From: Methylomonas sp.
Lineage (GTDB): Bacteria > Pseudomonadota > Gammaproteobacteria > Methylococcales > Methylomonadaceae
Direction: 5' to 3'
Assembly: GCF_023228165.1 (NCBI RefSeq)
Contig: NZ_JALOBS010000007.1
Span: 62,001-126,000 of the forward strand
DNA length: 64,000 nucleotides
In this document: piece after piece, positions 28,692 through 37,521 of the stretch
Numbering within the stretch: position 1 is the stretch's first letter
Layout: every line of letters starts with the position of its first letter
Notes under the pieces: generated by a model
What the model saw: the letters and a program-made list of their open reading frames with translations, nothing else
What the model was told of the DNA's origin: nothing
Databases searched by the model: none
Position numbers and translations under genes: made by a program

Positions 28692-30095
28692 CTAGACGCC
28701 TAGGGTCAATTTAAAACTAAAGCGACTCCCTTTCTCTGGGATACTGCTAACACAACACTGACTATTCATCAGCTGCAATAGCCGCTGACTAATGGCTAAA
28801 CCGAGCCCGGTACCGCCAAAGCGACGCGAAATCGTACCGTCGACTTGACTGAATGGTTGGAATAGCTTGCCTGCATCCGGCGCGGAAATACCGATACCGC
28901 TGTCTTCCACGCTAAATTCCAGAACCACCAGATCCGTTTTTGCTTCAAGCATCTCCACCCTTAGCCGTATCTCGCCCTGCTGGGTAAATTTAATCGCATT
29001 ACCAAGCAGATTGCTCAGAATCCGCTGAATAATGCGCCCATCGCCGACCAGGCTTTTAGGGATATCGGCGCCAACTTCAAGCGTGAATGCCAGCTGCTTT
29101 TGCAGGGCTTGCAAGGCAAACAAGCCACGCAGGTTATTCAGCATCTCAGCCAGCTCGAAAGGCACTGTTTCGATAGCCATACAACCCGATTCGATTTTCG
29201 ATAAATCCAGAATATTGTTGACGATATCCAGCAAATTATGGGTGGCGCTGCTCATGTATTCCAGGTATTGATGCACTTTCGGCGATACATCCTGGCACAT
29301 TATCAACTCGGAAATACCCACAATGGCGTTCATCGGCGTGCGTATCTCGTGATTCATGTTGGCTATAAACTCCGATTTCAAGCGTTCATTAGTTTCCGCT
29401 TGCAGTTTGGCCGCCAATAGCAGCTGTTCGGACTGCTTGTTTAGCGTGATATCGCTAATCACGACGCGAAACACCTCCCGGCCTTCTAGCGCTTTGGTTT
29501 GATTGGTTTCCAACCTGGCCCAGAATTCAACGCCGTCCGCCTTGCATAAATGTAACTCGGTAACCCCCGGCAAATCGCTAGTCATCAACTGCTTACGGTG
29601 CAAGTAGTATAGATCCTGATCGGCGGCACGAATAAAATCGGTAATGGACCGCTCGATCAAAGCACTGCGCGATACCCCCAGCAGCCGACAGGCCGTCAGA
29701 TTGGCCTGCTGAATCACGCCCAGCTCATCCAAAGTAAGATAGCCAACCGGCGCCTGATCATACAAAGCGAAATAGCGCGCTCGCGACGTTTCCAAGGCTA
29801 TTTGGGTCTGTTTCAGATCCTCGTTCTGCATTTCCAGTTCTATCTGGTGTACATGCAACTCGTGGAACAACCACTGCGCCGTTTCCGGCGAAGGCGAACC
29901 GGATATCCTCGGAACCGATTTTGAATATTTTTGCAGGGTAGTCTCGGCCTTGACACGCAGTTGTTCAGCCTGCGTCGATTGCATTGGCGCGAACGGATCT
30001 TCGATTAGCGTTACTGCTTTTTGTTGAGTATCGCTTTGCGATGCCGCGCTGTCGGGCACGGCATCCGGGTGATTTGCGGCATCTGTTTTTTTCAT
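28692..30095 (-). CDS. PAS-domain histidine kinase
   Basis: A 467-residue soluble hybrid-less kinase. One PAS domain (about 95-210) is followed by HisKA with the phosphoacceptor in FIANMNHEIRTPMNA, and by HATPase boxes N (NLLGNAIKF), G1 (VEDSGIGI), F (LFQPFSQVD) and G2 (FGGTGLGLAI). There is no receiver domain and no response-regulator gene adjacent, so it may signal through the neighbouring CheB-CheR fusion or a distant partner. It starts 2 bp after the CheB-CheR gene. The N-terminal lead-in HELHVHQIELEMQNEDLKQ is shared with the downstream GGDEF-EAL protein. Confidence 0.92.
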   Translation of the reverse strand: MKKTDAANHPDAVPDSAASQSDTQQKAVTLIEDPFAPMQSTQAEQLRVKAETTLQKYSKSVPRISGSPSPETAQWLFHELHVHQIELEMQNEDLKQTQIALETSRARYFALYDQAPVGYLTLDELGVIQQANLTACRLLGVSRSALIERSITDFIRAADQDLYYLHRKQLMTSDLPGVTELHLCKADGVEFWARLETNQTKALEGREVFRVVISDITLNKQSEQLLLAAKLQAETNERLKSEFIANMNHEIRTPMNAIVGISELIMCQDVSPKVHQYLEYMSSATHNLLDIVNNILDLSKIESGCMAIETVPFELAEMLNNLRGLFALQALQKQLAFTLEVGADIPKSLVGDGRIIQRILSNLLGNAIKFTQQGEIRLRVEMLEAKTDLVVLEFSVEDSGIGISAPDAGKLFQPFSQVDGTISRRFGGTGLGLAISQRLLQLMNSQCCVSSIPEKGSRFSFKLTLGV

Positions 30096-30097
30096 GC

Positions 30098-32620
30098 CTA
30101 CCGCCCCCGCAGTTGCGCTTCCAGTTTTTTGGTTTCGGTTATATCAATAAAGGTAATCACCACGCCGTCTATCACATTGTCCTGCGTTCGGTACGGCATG
30201 ACCCGCACCTTGAACCAGCGGTCGTCGCGAGTTCTGACTTGTTTTTCCACAAACACCAGGGTGCTCAGCACATCCTGCGCATCCTGATGTAATTGCGGAT
30301 AATCAAGATCGGTGACGATATCGGACAGCGGCCGCCCCAGATCCCCGGCAATCAGTTTGAACAGATGCGTGGTATGGCTGGTAAAGCGACGGATATTGAG
30401 CTTATTGTCCAGAAAAACCGTGGCAATCTCCATGCTGTTGAGCAGGTTCTTCATGTCGTTGTTTACCCAGGACAGATCCGTCACCTTAGCGTGCAGCTCG
30501 GCGTTCACGGTTTGTAATTCTTCGTTCATGGACTGCATTTCTTCCTTGGAAGTGGTCAATTCCTCGTTAGTGGATTGCAATTCTTCATTGGTCGATTGCA
30601 ACTCTTCATTCGAGGATTTAAGTTCTTCCTGGGAAGATTGTGCTTCTTCCCGCAGACTTTGGTTTTCTTCACGAGCTTTTTGCAACTCGTCCAGTGCGGC
30701 CTGCAGTTCGACATTCGGCGAGTGCGAGCCGCGTTTTCTGGATTTCGGCGTTGCCACATCGGTAAATGTGATCAATAGCATACCCTTTAAGGTTTCGGGT
30801 ATGTCGATAGCTTGCACGGTAAGGTTGATTATTTGGCTGCCGCCGTTGGTACCTAACGTCAAGCCGGACAATACCACCGCTTCGGTTTGCTGTTGGGCCA
30901 GTCTGAGAGCGTTGGGAAGTTCATGGCGTAATCCTTCGCGGGCCATGGGGTAAATATTCAAATTAGCTTTGCCCGCGGCGGGTTCCAGGTACTTTCCGGT
31001 CCGACCGTGAATATACAGAATATCGCCTTCGGCATTGACCAATACCGCGGCGGGCGAATAGTGCAGCAATAACAACTGCTCTACCTGATGTTGCATATTC
31101 AGGATGGTTTTGGGTGCGGAGATGTCTGACTGGATCATGGCGGCGACGGGAAAGTATTTGGGCGGGAATTCGATATCCGCATAGGGCAAAGCGTGATCGC
31201 TGCGACGATACAGCCGCGAATGGCTATCGATGACTGTAAACAAGTCGGTAAAATTACTGATCGTCTCGGCATTGCCGAGCAACAAAATCCCATGCGCGGT
31301 CAGCGCATAATGAAACAGCGGCATCAGCTTCTTCTGGCACGCCGCATCTAAATAAATCAGCAGATTCCGGCAGCAGAGCAGATCGAGCTTGGTGAACGGC
31401 GGATCCATGATGATGTTTTGCTGGGCAAAAATCACCATTTCGCGGATCTCCTTGCTGATCCGATAACCATTGCCTTCGGCAACAAAAAAACGATCGAGCC
31501 GCTCCGGCGAAACATCGGCGGCGATGGCGGCGGGATAGCAGCCTTGTCGGGCTTTTTCGATCGCATCGGCGTCGAGATCGGTGGCAAAAACCTGCAATCT
31601 GAAGCGGTGCTCAAGACTGCTTTGGGTTAAGACTTCTTTAAACACCATGGCCAGCGAATAAGCCTCTTCGCCGGTCGAGCAGGCCGATACCCAAGCCCGT
31701 AACTGTTTGCCCTTGGGATATTCGGCCAGCAATGCCGGGATGGCATGACTTTTAAGTTGCTCCCATACCACAGTATCTCTAAAGAAATTGGTAACACCGA
31801 TCAGCAGTTCCTTGAACAACAGATCCTGCTCTTGGAGGTTTTCGCGCAGATACCGCGCATAGTGAGAAATGGCGTCGATCTGATGCAAGCCCATGCGCCG
31901 TTCGATACGGCGATAAAGGGTGTTTTTCTTGTAGTAGGCAAAGTCGTTGCCCGTGCGTGCGCGCAACAATACGATGATTTGTTCCAGCGCGCTTTGCGAC
32001 TTAAGCGCCAAAACGGGTTCGGCAAGCGCATACCCGCCGCGTCGACTTTGCTTGAGGCAGACGGCTATTTTCTCCCAAAGTGCGTCCGCAGGCGCGACAA
32101 TATCCGCCAATCCCGCATCAATCGCACTGTGCGGCATGGCATCGAATTTAGCGGAATCCGGCGCTTGCACTAGCGCCAGTCCTGCATGTTCCTTGACGGC
32201 ACGCAAACCCAGCGTACCGTCGGACCCCATACCCGACAAAATCACCCCAATGGCTCGCTCATGCTGATCGTCCGCCAGCGCCCGGAAGAATAAATCGATG
32301 GGTAGCCGCAAACCGCGTGGCGCGACGGGATCGAGCAAATATAGCTTGCCCTGGGCAATGGATAAATCCTTATTGGAAGGAATCACATAGACGCAGCCGG
32401 CCTTGACCTTTACACCGTCCTCGGCCTGGGCGACCTTCATCGGCGTCAAGCGCTGCAACAACTCCGGCAGAATACCTTGGTAAGTGGGGTCAAGATGTTG
32501 AATGACGACAAAACCAACTCCGCAGTCCGCTGGAACAGGAGTAAAGAATTGTTCCAACGCTTCCAATCCCCCGGCCGATGTCCCTATGGCAATAATTCTT
32601 GGTATGCTATTTGCTTTCAT
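30098..32620 (-). CDS. CheB-CheR fusion protein with PAS domain
   Basis: An 840-residue chemotaxis-type fusion. Residues about 5-190 form a CheB methylesterase (catalytic Ser15 in IGTSAGG, His in IQHLDP, Asp in SGMGSDG) without a receiver. Residues about 210-470 form CheR (YRRIERRM, then WVSACSTGEEAYSLA). A long SxNEELQSTNEEL-type coiled coil (about 640-700) follows, then a C-terminal PAS (about 710-835). Such fusions modify receptors or act in light/redox signalling outside classic chemotaxis. It is first of a three-gene operon with a kinase and a c-di-GMP enzyme. No chemoreceptor gene lies nearby. Confidence 0.92.
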   Translation of the reverse strand: MKANSIPRIIAIGTSAGGLEALEQFFTPVPADCGVGFVVIQHLDPTYQGILPELLQRLTPMKVAQAEDGVKVKAGCVYVIPSNKDLSIAQGKLYLLDPVAPRGLRLPIDLFFRALADDQHERAIGVILSGMGSDGTLGLRAVKEHAGLALVQAPDSAKFDAMPHSAIDAGLADIVAPADALWEKIAVCLKQSRRGGYALAEPVLALKSQSALEQIIVLLRARTGNDFAYYKKNTLYRRIERRMGLHQIDAISHYARYLRENLQEQDLLFKELLIGVTNFFRDTVVWEQLKSHAIPALLAEYPKGKQLRAWVSACSTGEEAYSLAMVFKEVLTQSSLEHRFRLQVFATDLDADAIEKARQGCYPAAIAADVSPERLDRFFVAEGNGYRISKEIREMVIFAQQNIIMDPPFTKLDLLCCRNLLIYLDAACQKKLMPLFHYALTAHGILLLGNAETISNFTDLFTVIDSHSRLYRRSDHALPYADIEFPPKYFPVAAMIQSDISAPKTILNMQHQVEQLLLLHYSPAAVLVNAEGDILYIHGRTGKYLEPAAGKANLNIYPMAREGLRHELPNALRLAQQQTEAVVLSGLTLGTNGGSQIINLTVQAIDIPETLKGMLLITFTDVATPKSRKRGSHSPNVELQAALDELQKAREENQSLREEAQSSQEELKSSNEELQSTNEELQSTNEELTTSKEEMQSMNEELQTVNAELHAKVTDLSWVNNDMKNLLNSMEIATVFLDNKLNIRRFTSHTTHLFKLIAGDLGRPLSDIVTDLDYPQLHQDAQDVLSTLVFVEKQVRTRDDRWFKVRVMPYRTQDNVIDGVVITFIDITETKKLEAQLRGR

Positions 32621-32894
32621 GGATATCGGCTTGGCGGAAGCTAACTCTGAAAAATTATGAAGATACCACAGGCTAAATCTAAACTGGCTGGCCGGGTTGC
32701 AGCCATCATTACTTAAATGCGCCGGCTATTCAAGGCTTTCAGCGTTGCTGTTGTCATCTTTAAAAACCGAACCCTCGGTTCATGTTGGCCGATGCCCTGG
32801 CGCGAAGCGAACACTATCCGAGTCGGAACAACAAATCATCTCCGCCGCGTTTTAGGTATGATTAGGCATTCACTTATTCGTATGGATATTGCCT

Positions 32895-35765
32895 ATGAGC
32901 CTTCAGACCTTGTTGTCACAACATCGAGTGCATCTTCCGGATACGCTGCATAGCCTTGCCGAATCCATTTGCCGGCAACTGGATGAAAAATTATCAGCCG
33001 CTGATTTGACCGTTTTTGCCGACGACACTTTTGCCAATTCGGTATTGAAAGTCTGTTGCTGCAGTCAATTTGTCCGTGAAAGCTGGCTCCGCGACCCCGG
33101 CCTGTTGCCTGACTTGGTGACGAGCGGTACCTTATTTTCCAGTAACCGCAATCAATGTTATCGGCCTGATTTGCAAAATAAACCCGCCGACACCGAAGCC
33201 GCTTTGGCCAAACAGTTGCGGCAATTCCGCCGCCGGGAAATGGTGCGCATCGCCTGGCGCGATCTGGCCGGCTGGTCGGACCTGGATGAAACCCTGACGG
33301 ACTTGACCGCCCTGGCGGAGGCCTGCATTCAAACCGCGCTGGATTTTTTCTACCAACAAGCCTGCAAGCGCTGGGGCACGCCCAGATTAAGCAACGGCAC
33401 GCCGTTTAATATCGTGGTGCTGGGCATGGGCAAACTGGGTGCCTGGGAATTGAACTATTCCTCGGATATCGACCTGATTTTCGCTTATGCCGAAGATGGC
33501 CTGCTGACCGAGAAAAAAGAAATCAGTTACGGCGAATTTTTTACTCGTATCTGTCGCTCGCTGATCAAAATGCTGGACGAAACCACCATGGACGGTTTTG
33601 TGTTTCGTACCGACGTGCGTCTGCGTCCCTTCGGCGACAGCGGTCCTTTGATCATGACCTTCGACGGCATGGAGAACTATTATCTAACCCAGGCCCGCGA
33701 ATGGGAACGTTACGCCATGATTAAAGCCCGCCAGGTGGCCGGCGACTTCGAAACCGGCAAACAGTTGGCGGCATTAATCAAACCATTCGTGTACCGGCGT
33801 TACCTGGATTACGGCGCCTTCGAGGAGCTGCGCTCCCTGAAATTCCAGATCATGCAGGAATTACAACGCAAGGATCGGCTGGACAACATCAAACTCGGCC
33901 CCGGCGGTATCCGCGAGGTGGAGTTTATTGGCCAGGCCTTTCAATTGATCCGCGGCGGCCAGGAACACGCGCTACAGCAGCGCGAAATTCAGGTGATACT
34001 TAGCGTGCTGGACGAGCTGGAGTTAATGCGGGAGGACGACGTGGCCAGCCTGAAATTCGCCTATCGCTTCCTGCGCCGGGTGGAAAACCACATCCAGCAA
34101 TATCAGGATAGGCAATCCCACGATTTGCCGCAGCAAGACTTGGTACAGGAGATTCTGGCCTATTCGCTGGACTTTGAAGACTGGGACAGTTTCAAACAGG
34201 AACTGGATAAGGTTCGCCACAGCGTTCAAGCCATCTTCGACCAAGTGTTTTCACTCAGCGAACAAGATAATCAGCATCAAGCCGCCCGGCTGATCTGGAC
34301 CGGCGTCGACGAAGAACAATCCCTGGTAAATTTGGTCGATTACGGTTTTGCCGACCCGCAGGCCATTTACACCGCCTTGCAGGATTTCAAAACCTCACAC
34401 CATGTCAAACGCATGACCCGCAAGGGCGCCGGCGTGCTGGACAGAGTGATGCCGCTGTTAATCGACCGGGTGCCTTACGTCGAAAACCGCGACATTACCC
34501 TGAACCGCATTTTGCGCTTATTCGAAACAGTGGCCGGTCGGAATGTGTACTTATCCTTGTTGGTCGAAAATCCCGATGCGCTCACCTTGTTGATCACCCT
34601 GGCGGCCGCCAGCCCCTGGATTTGCGAATTCATGGCCGAGTATCCGATTTTGTTCGACGAATTGCTGGATCCGCGCAGCTTGTTCGAACCGCTGCAAAAA
34701 GCCGATTTATGCCGGGATTTGCAGCGCGAACTGGACAAAGTCGACAATGGCGACGGCGAACAGCTCATGATCGTTTTGCGCCAGTTTAAGCATCAAAATC
34801 TGTTGCGGGTGGCTGCCGCCGATATCATGGGCGTTGTGCCGGTGATGATAGTCAGCGATTATTTAACCTGGATCGCCGAAGCCATTCTGGAACAAGTACT
34901 GGAACGAGCCTGGCGGATACTCACCGACAAACACGGCTGCCCGCCCGGCACCCAAGCCGATAAAGCCGGCGGTTTCGCCATTGTCGCCTTCGGAAAATTC
35001 GGCGGTATCGAACTGGGTTACGCGTCCGATCTGGATTTGGTGTTTTTATATGACTGCGCGGACGGCAATGCCATGACCGGCGGCGAAAAACCCATCAACA
35101 GCGGCCAGTTTTACTTGCGGCTGGGGCAAAAGATACGTCACATTCTGGATACCAAAATGCTGTCCGGCGTCTTATACGAGTGCGACTTGCGGCTGCGGCC
35201 CAACGGCGACTCCGGTTTGCTGGTCACCCACATTAATCAATACGAAAACTATCTGCGCGACCAGGCCTGGACCTGGGAACACCAAGCCCTGGTAAGGGGC
35301 CGCTTCGTAACCGGCGATCCGGCGATTAAAGCCGAATACGAAACCATCCGAACCCGCATCCTGTCCCTGCCGCGTGATGTGGGGGCCTTGAAACAACAAG
35401 TGCGGGAGATGCGGGAAAAAATGCGCGAACATCTGGACAGCTCCGGTTCCGGTACGTTCGACTTGAAACAAAGTAAAGGCGGCATCGCCGATATCGAGTT
35501 TATCGTGCAATACGGTGTGTTGGCCGAAACCGCCAACAACCCCGCTCTGGCCACCTATACCGACAACGTACGTTTGCTGCAGGGTTTGGCCGCGCACGGC
35601 TTTATCAATGCCGATGACGCCGCGCTACTAAAAAAAGCCTATATTAGCTATCGCAACTACGGCCATCATCAAGTGTTGCAGGGTGAAAGTGCCACCGCCA
35701 GCGATGCCGAGTTCATTGAACTGCGCGCGCAAGTGGACAGAATCTGGCAGGCTTTTATGGAATAA
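32895..35765 (+). CDS. glnE: Bifunctional glutamine synthetase adenylyltransferase/deadenylase
   Basis: About 956 residues from the ATG at 32895 (a TTG two codons upstream is less likely). It has two nucleotidyltransferase domains. The N-terminal one carries GMGKLGAWELNYSSDIDLIF (deadenylylation) and the C-terminal one AFGKFGGIELGYASDLDLVF (adenylylation), each followed by the conserved RLRPFGDSGP or RLRPNGDSGL block. It covalently tunes glutamine synthetase to nitrogen status with PII. Full length for the family. It is a single-gene unit with about 235 bp downstream before the next gene. Confidence 0.97.
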   Translation: MSLQTLLSQHRVHLPDTLHSLAESICRQLDEKLSAADLTVFADDTFANSVLKVCCCSQFVRESWLRDPGLLPDLVTSGTLFSSNRNQCYRPDLQNKPADTEAALAKQLRQFRRREMVRIAWRDLAGWSDLDETLTDLTALAEACIQTALDFFYQQACKRWGTPRLSNGTPFNIVVLGMGKLGAWELNYSSDIDLIFAYAEDGLLTEKKEISYGEFFTRICRSLIKMLDETTMDGFVFRTDVRLRPFGDSGPLIMTFDGMENYYLTQAREWERYAMIKARQVAGDFETGKQLAALIKPFVYRRYLDYGAFEELRSLKFQIMQELQRKDRLDNIKLGPGGIREVEFIGQAFQLIRGGQEHALQQREIQVILSVLDELELMREDDVASLKFAYRFLRRVENHIQQYQDRQSHDLPQQDLVQEILAYSLDFEDWDSFKQELDKVRHSVQAIFDQVFSLSEQDNQHQAARLIWTGVDEEQSLVNLVDYGFADPQAIYTALQDFKTSHHVKRMTRKGAGVLDRVMPLLIDRVPYVENRDITLNRILRLFETVAGRNVYLSLLVENPDALTLLITLAAASPWICEFMAEYPILFDELLDPRSLFEPLQKADLCRDLQRELDKVDNGDGEQLMIVLRQFKHQNLLRVAAADIMGVVPVMIVSDYLTWIAEAILEQVLERAWRILTDKHGCPPGTQADKAGGFAIVAFGKFGGIELGYASDLDLVFLYDCADGNAMTGGEKPINSGQFYLRLGQKIRHILDTKMLSGVLYECDLRLRPNGDSGLLVTHINQYENYLRDQAWTWEHQALVRGRFVTGDPAIKAEYETIRTRILSLPRDVGALKQQVREMREKMREHLDSSGSGTFDLKQSKGGIADIEFIVQYGVLAETANNPALATYTDNVRLLQGLAAHGFINADDAALLKKAYISYRNYGHHQVLQGESATASDAEFIELRAQVDRIWQAFME

Positions 35766-36000
35766 CCGCCGTATAAGATTACCGAATCGAACCGTCTCAA
35801 ACCGGCTGGGTTGCAGGGTAATTTGCGACGTATTTATCGAACCACGCTATCTTCTAAAGTATTAGGGCCATTAAAGCGACGATAACAACCGTAAGTATCG
35901 ACAGGTTGAGGTTGACACGTTCGATTGCGCTATGGTTTTGTAGCTAACGTTGTTGGTCGGCAGTTTTAACGCAAGCAACAGTCTTGCAGGAGTAATCGCC

Positions 36001-36942
36001 ATGAAAACGATACACGCGGAAAATCATCGTCGTCCCCGGCAAGTATGTTTGACAGCCTTGCTTTGCGGGTTATTGTGCGGCGGCGTCTTTGCGGATACGC
36101 AGACACTGCGGTTACAAGTGCTGGGTTCCGGCGGGCCGGAGTTGTCGGACCGGCGCGCGTCCAGCTCTTATTTGCTTAGCCTGGATGGCAAAGCCAGCAT
36201 ATTGCTGGATACGGGGCCGGGCAGCAGCTTGCATTTCGAAGCGAGCGGCGCAAATTTCAACGACATCGACGCGGTATTGTTCAGCCATTTTCACGTCGAT
36301 CATAGCGCCGACTTGCCGGCCTATATCAAGGCGGCTTACTTCAGCGGCCGGAATAGGGACTTGCCGGTATACGGCCCGGTCGGCAACGCCCTGATGCCGT
36401 CCACCACGGAATTCGTCCAAGGCCTGTTCGGCAAACAGGGCGTTTACCGCTATCTAAACGAATATCTGACGCCGACGGCAACCTCCGCCTACAAACTCAA
36501 ACCGGTCGACGTCAAACCGCAAGCCGATCACGCCTATGCGATAAAATTGTCGCCCGAGATTACCCTTCGCGCGGTCAGTGTACCGCACGGACCGCTGCCT
36601 GCATTGGCTTGGCGGATCGAATCCGGCGGGTGTTCTCTTACCTTTAGCGGCGACACCAATCGTCCAGGCCCGGCCCTGACTGATTTGGCCCGCGGCAGCG
36701 ACTTACTGATCGCCCACCATGCCGTTCCGGAACACGCCGGCCCGGCGGCCCTCGGTTTACACATGCCGCCCTCGTTAATAGGCAAACTCGCCGCCGAAGC
36801 AGGCGTCAAACGCCTGTTGCTGTCCCATCGCATGCAGCGCACAACCGGCAGCGAAGCCGAAACCCTGGCCAAGATTCGGGAATTTTATGCCGGGCCCGTC
36901 GAGTTTGCCGAGGACATGGCCCGCTATCGGCCTTGCCGTTGA
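36001..36942 (+). CDS. Secreted metallo-beta-lactamase-fold hydrolase
   Basis: About 313 residues from the ATG at 36001, preceded by GCAGGAGTAA; the frame upstream to 35950 lacks such a signal. A signal peptide (about 1-32, CLTALLCGLLCGGVFA) directs export. The metal site is SHFHVDHSAD (HxHxDH), with GDTN and a late SHR-type His further on. The fold and early GSGGPELS motif resemble RNase Z-like or arylsulfatase-like members, but the exported location argues against tRNA processing. Substrate unknown. It stands alone. Confidence 0.85.
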   Translation: MKTIHAENHRRPRQVCLTALLCGLLCGGVFADTQTLRLQVLGSGGPELSDRRASSSYLLSLDGKASILLDTGPGSSLHFEASGANFNDIDAVLFSHFHVDHSADLPAYIKAAYFSGRNRDLPVYGPVGNALMPSTTEFVQGLFGKQGVYRYLNEYLTPTATSAYKLKPVDVKPQADHAYAIKLSPEITLRAVSVPHGPLPALAWRIESGGCSLTFSGDTNRPGPALTDLARGSDLLIAHHAVPEHAGPAALGLHMPPSLIGKLAAEAGVKRLLLSHRMQRTTGSEAETLAKIREFYAGPVEFAEDMARYRPCR

Positions 36943-36961
36943 GAATGGGCGAAAGCTGCGG

Positions 36962-36985
36962 TTTCCGGCTTAGCCCGGCCGGAAA
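36962..36985 (+). terminator. Stem-loop after the metallo-hydrolase gene
   Basis: TTTCCGGC and GCCGGAAA form an 8-bp perfect stem with an 8-nt loop, 20 bp after the stop codon. There is no T run, so termination is only a possibility. Confidence 0.35.
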
Positions 36986-37092
36986 CATCCGCCGGCGTAT
37001 TGGAACAGTAAAAGATGTTAATAATGTTAGGTAAACAGCGGTAAATATCTTTATCATGAAAGTTTATTGGATCACTTTCCCGGGAAGCCATC

Positions 37093-37518
37093 ATGTCTGC
37101 TTATCAAGCGTTTCTACCATCCGTCCCACCATTATGTTTGTTACTAGCCTTGAATGGCTGTTCGTTTTCGCATAGTTCGGAATCCAGTTCCGATTTGGCA
37201 TCTTCGCCGTCCTCAATATCCTCATCCAGAGACAGCAAAAAATACCAGGCCGATGTACTGGACTATACCTACGCCTATCTCAAATCGTCGTCCGATGTAA
37301 CCGACTATAACGATTTTCAAAAAGGCCTGGCCGAAATTGCCGACCAGCACGGTATCAACGACTGGGAATCCGATCCGTTGACCTATAAGGCCATCGGTAA
37401 AGCCTTGAAAAAAGCCAATATCGAGGGTGTGGGCTATGAAACCTTCAAGAAAAATTTCGCCGACGGCGACAGCGAGAAAATGCAGCAGATTCAGGACGGC
37501 TACATCAGCCAAAAATAA
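37093..37518 (+). CDS. Putative lipoprotein
   Basis: A 141-residue protein with a type II signal peptide ending in the lipobox LALNGC (Cys at about residue 23), then a Ser-rich linker, then a helical domain (YQADVLDYTYAYLKSSSDVT, and GLAEIADQHGINDWESD). It is probably anchored in the outer membrane. The gene ends 3 bp before the next, larger exported protein, so the two are almost certainly co-translated partners. The function of the globular part is not recognised. Confidence 0.75.
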   Translation: MSAYQAFLPSVPPLCLLLALNGCSFSHSSESSSDLASSPSSISSSRDSKKYQADVLDYTYAYLKSSSDVTDYNDFQKGLAEIADQHGINDWESDPLTYKAIGKALKKANIEGVGYETFKKNFADGDSEKMQQIQDGYISQK

Positions 37519-37521
37519 GCT

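Noticed and set aside
30312..30953. 213-codon plus-strand frame opposite the CheB-CheR gene
   Set aside because: It lies entirely antisense to a well-supported coding region with Ser-rich translation arising from the EEL repeat codons.
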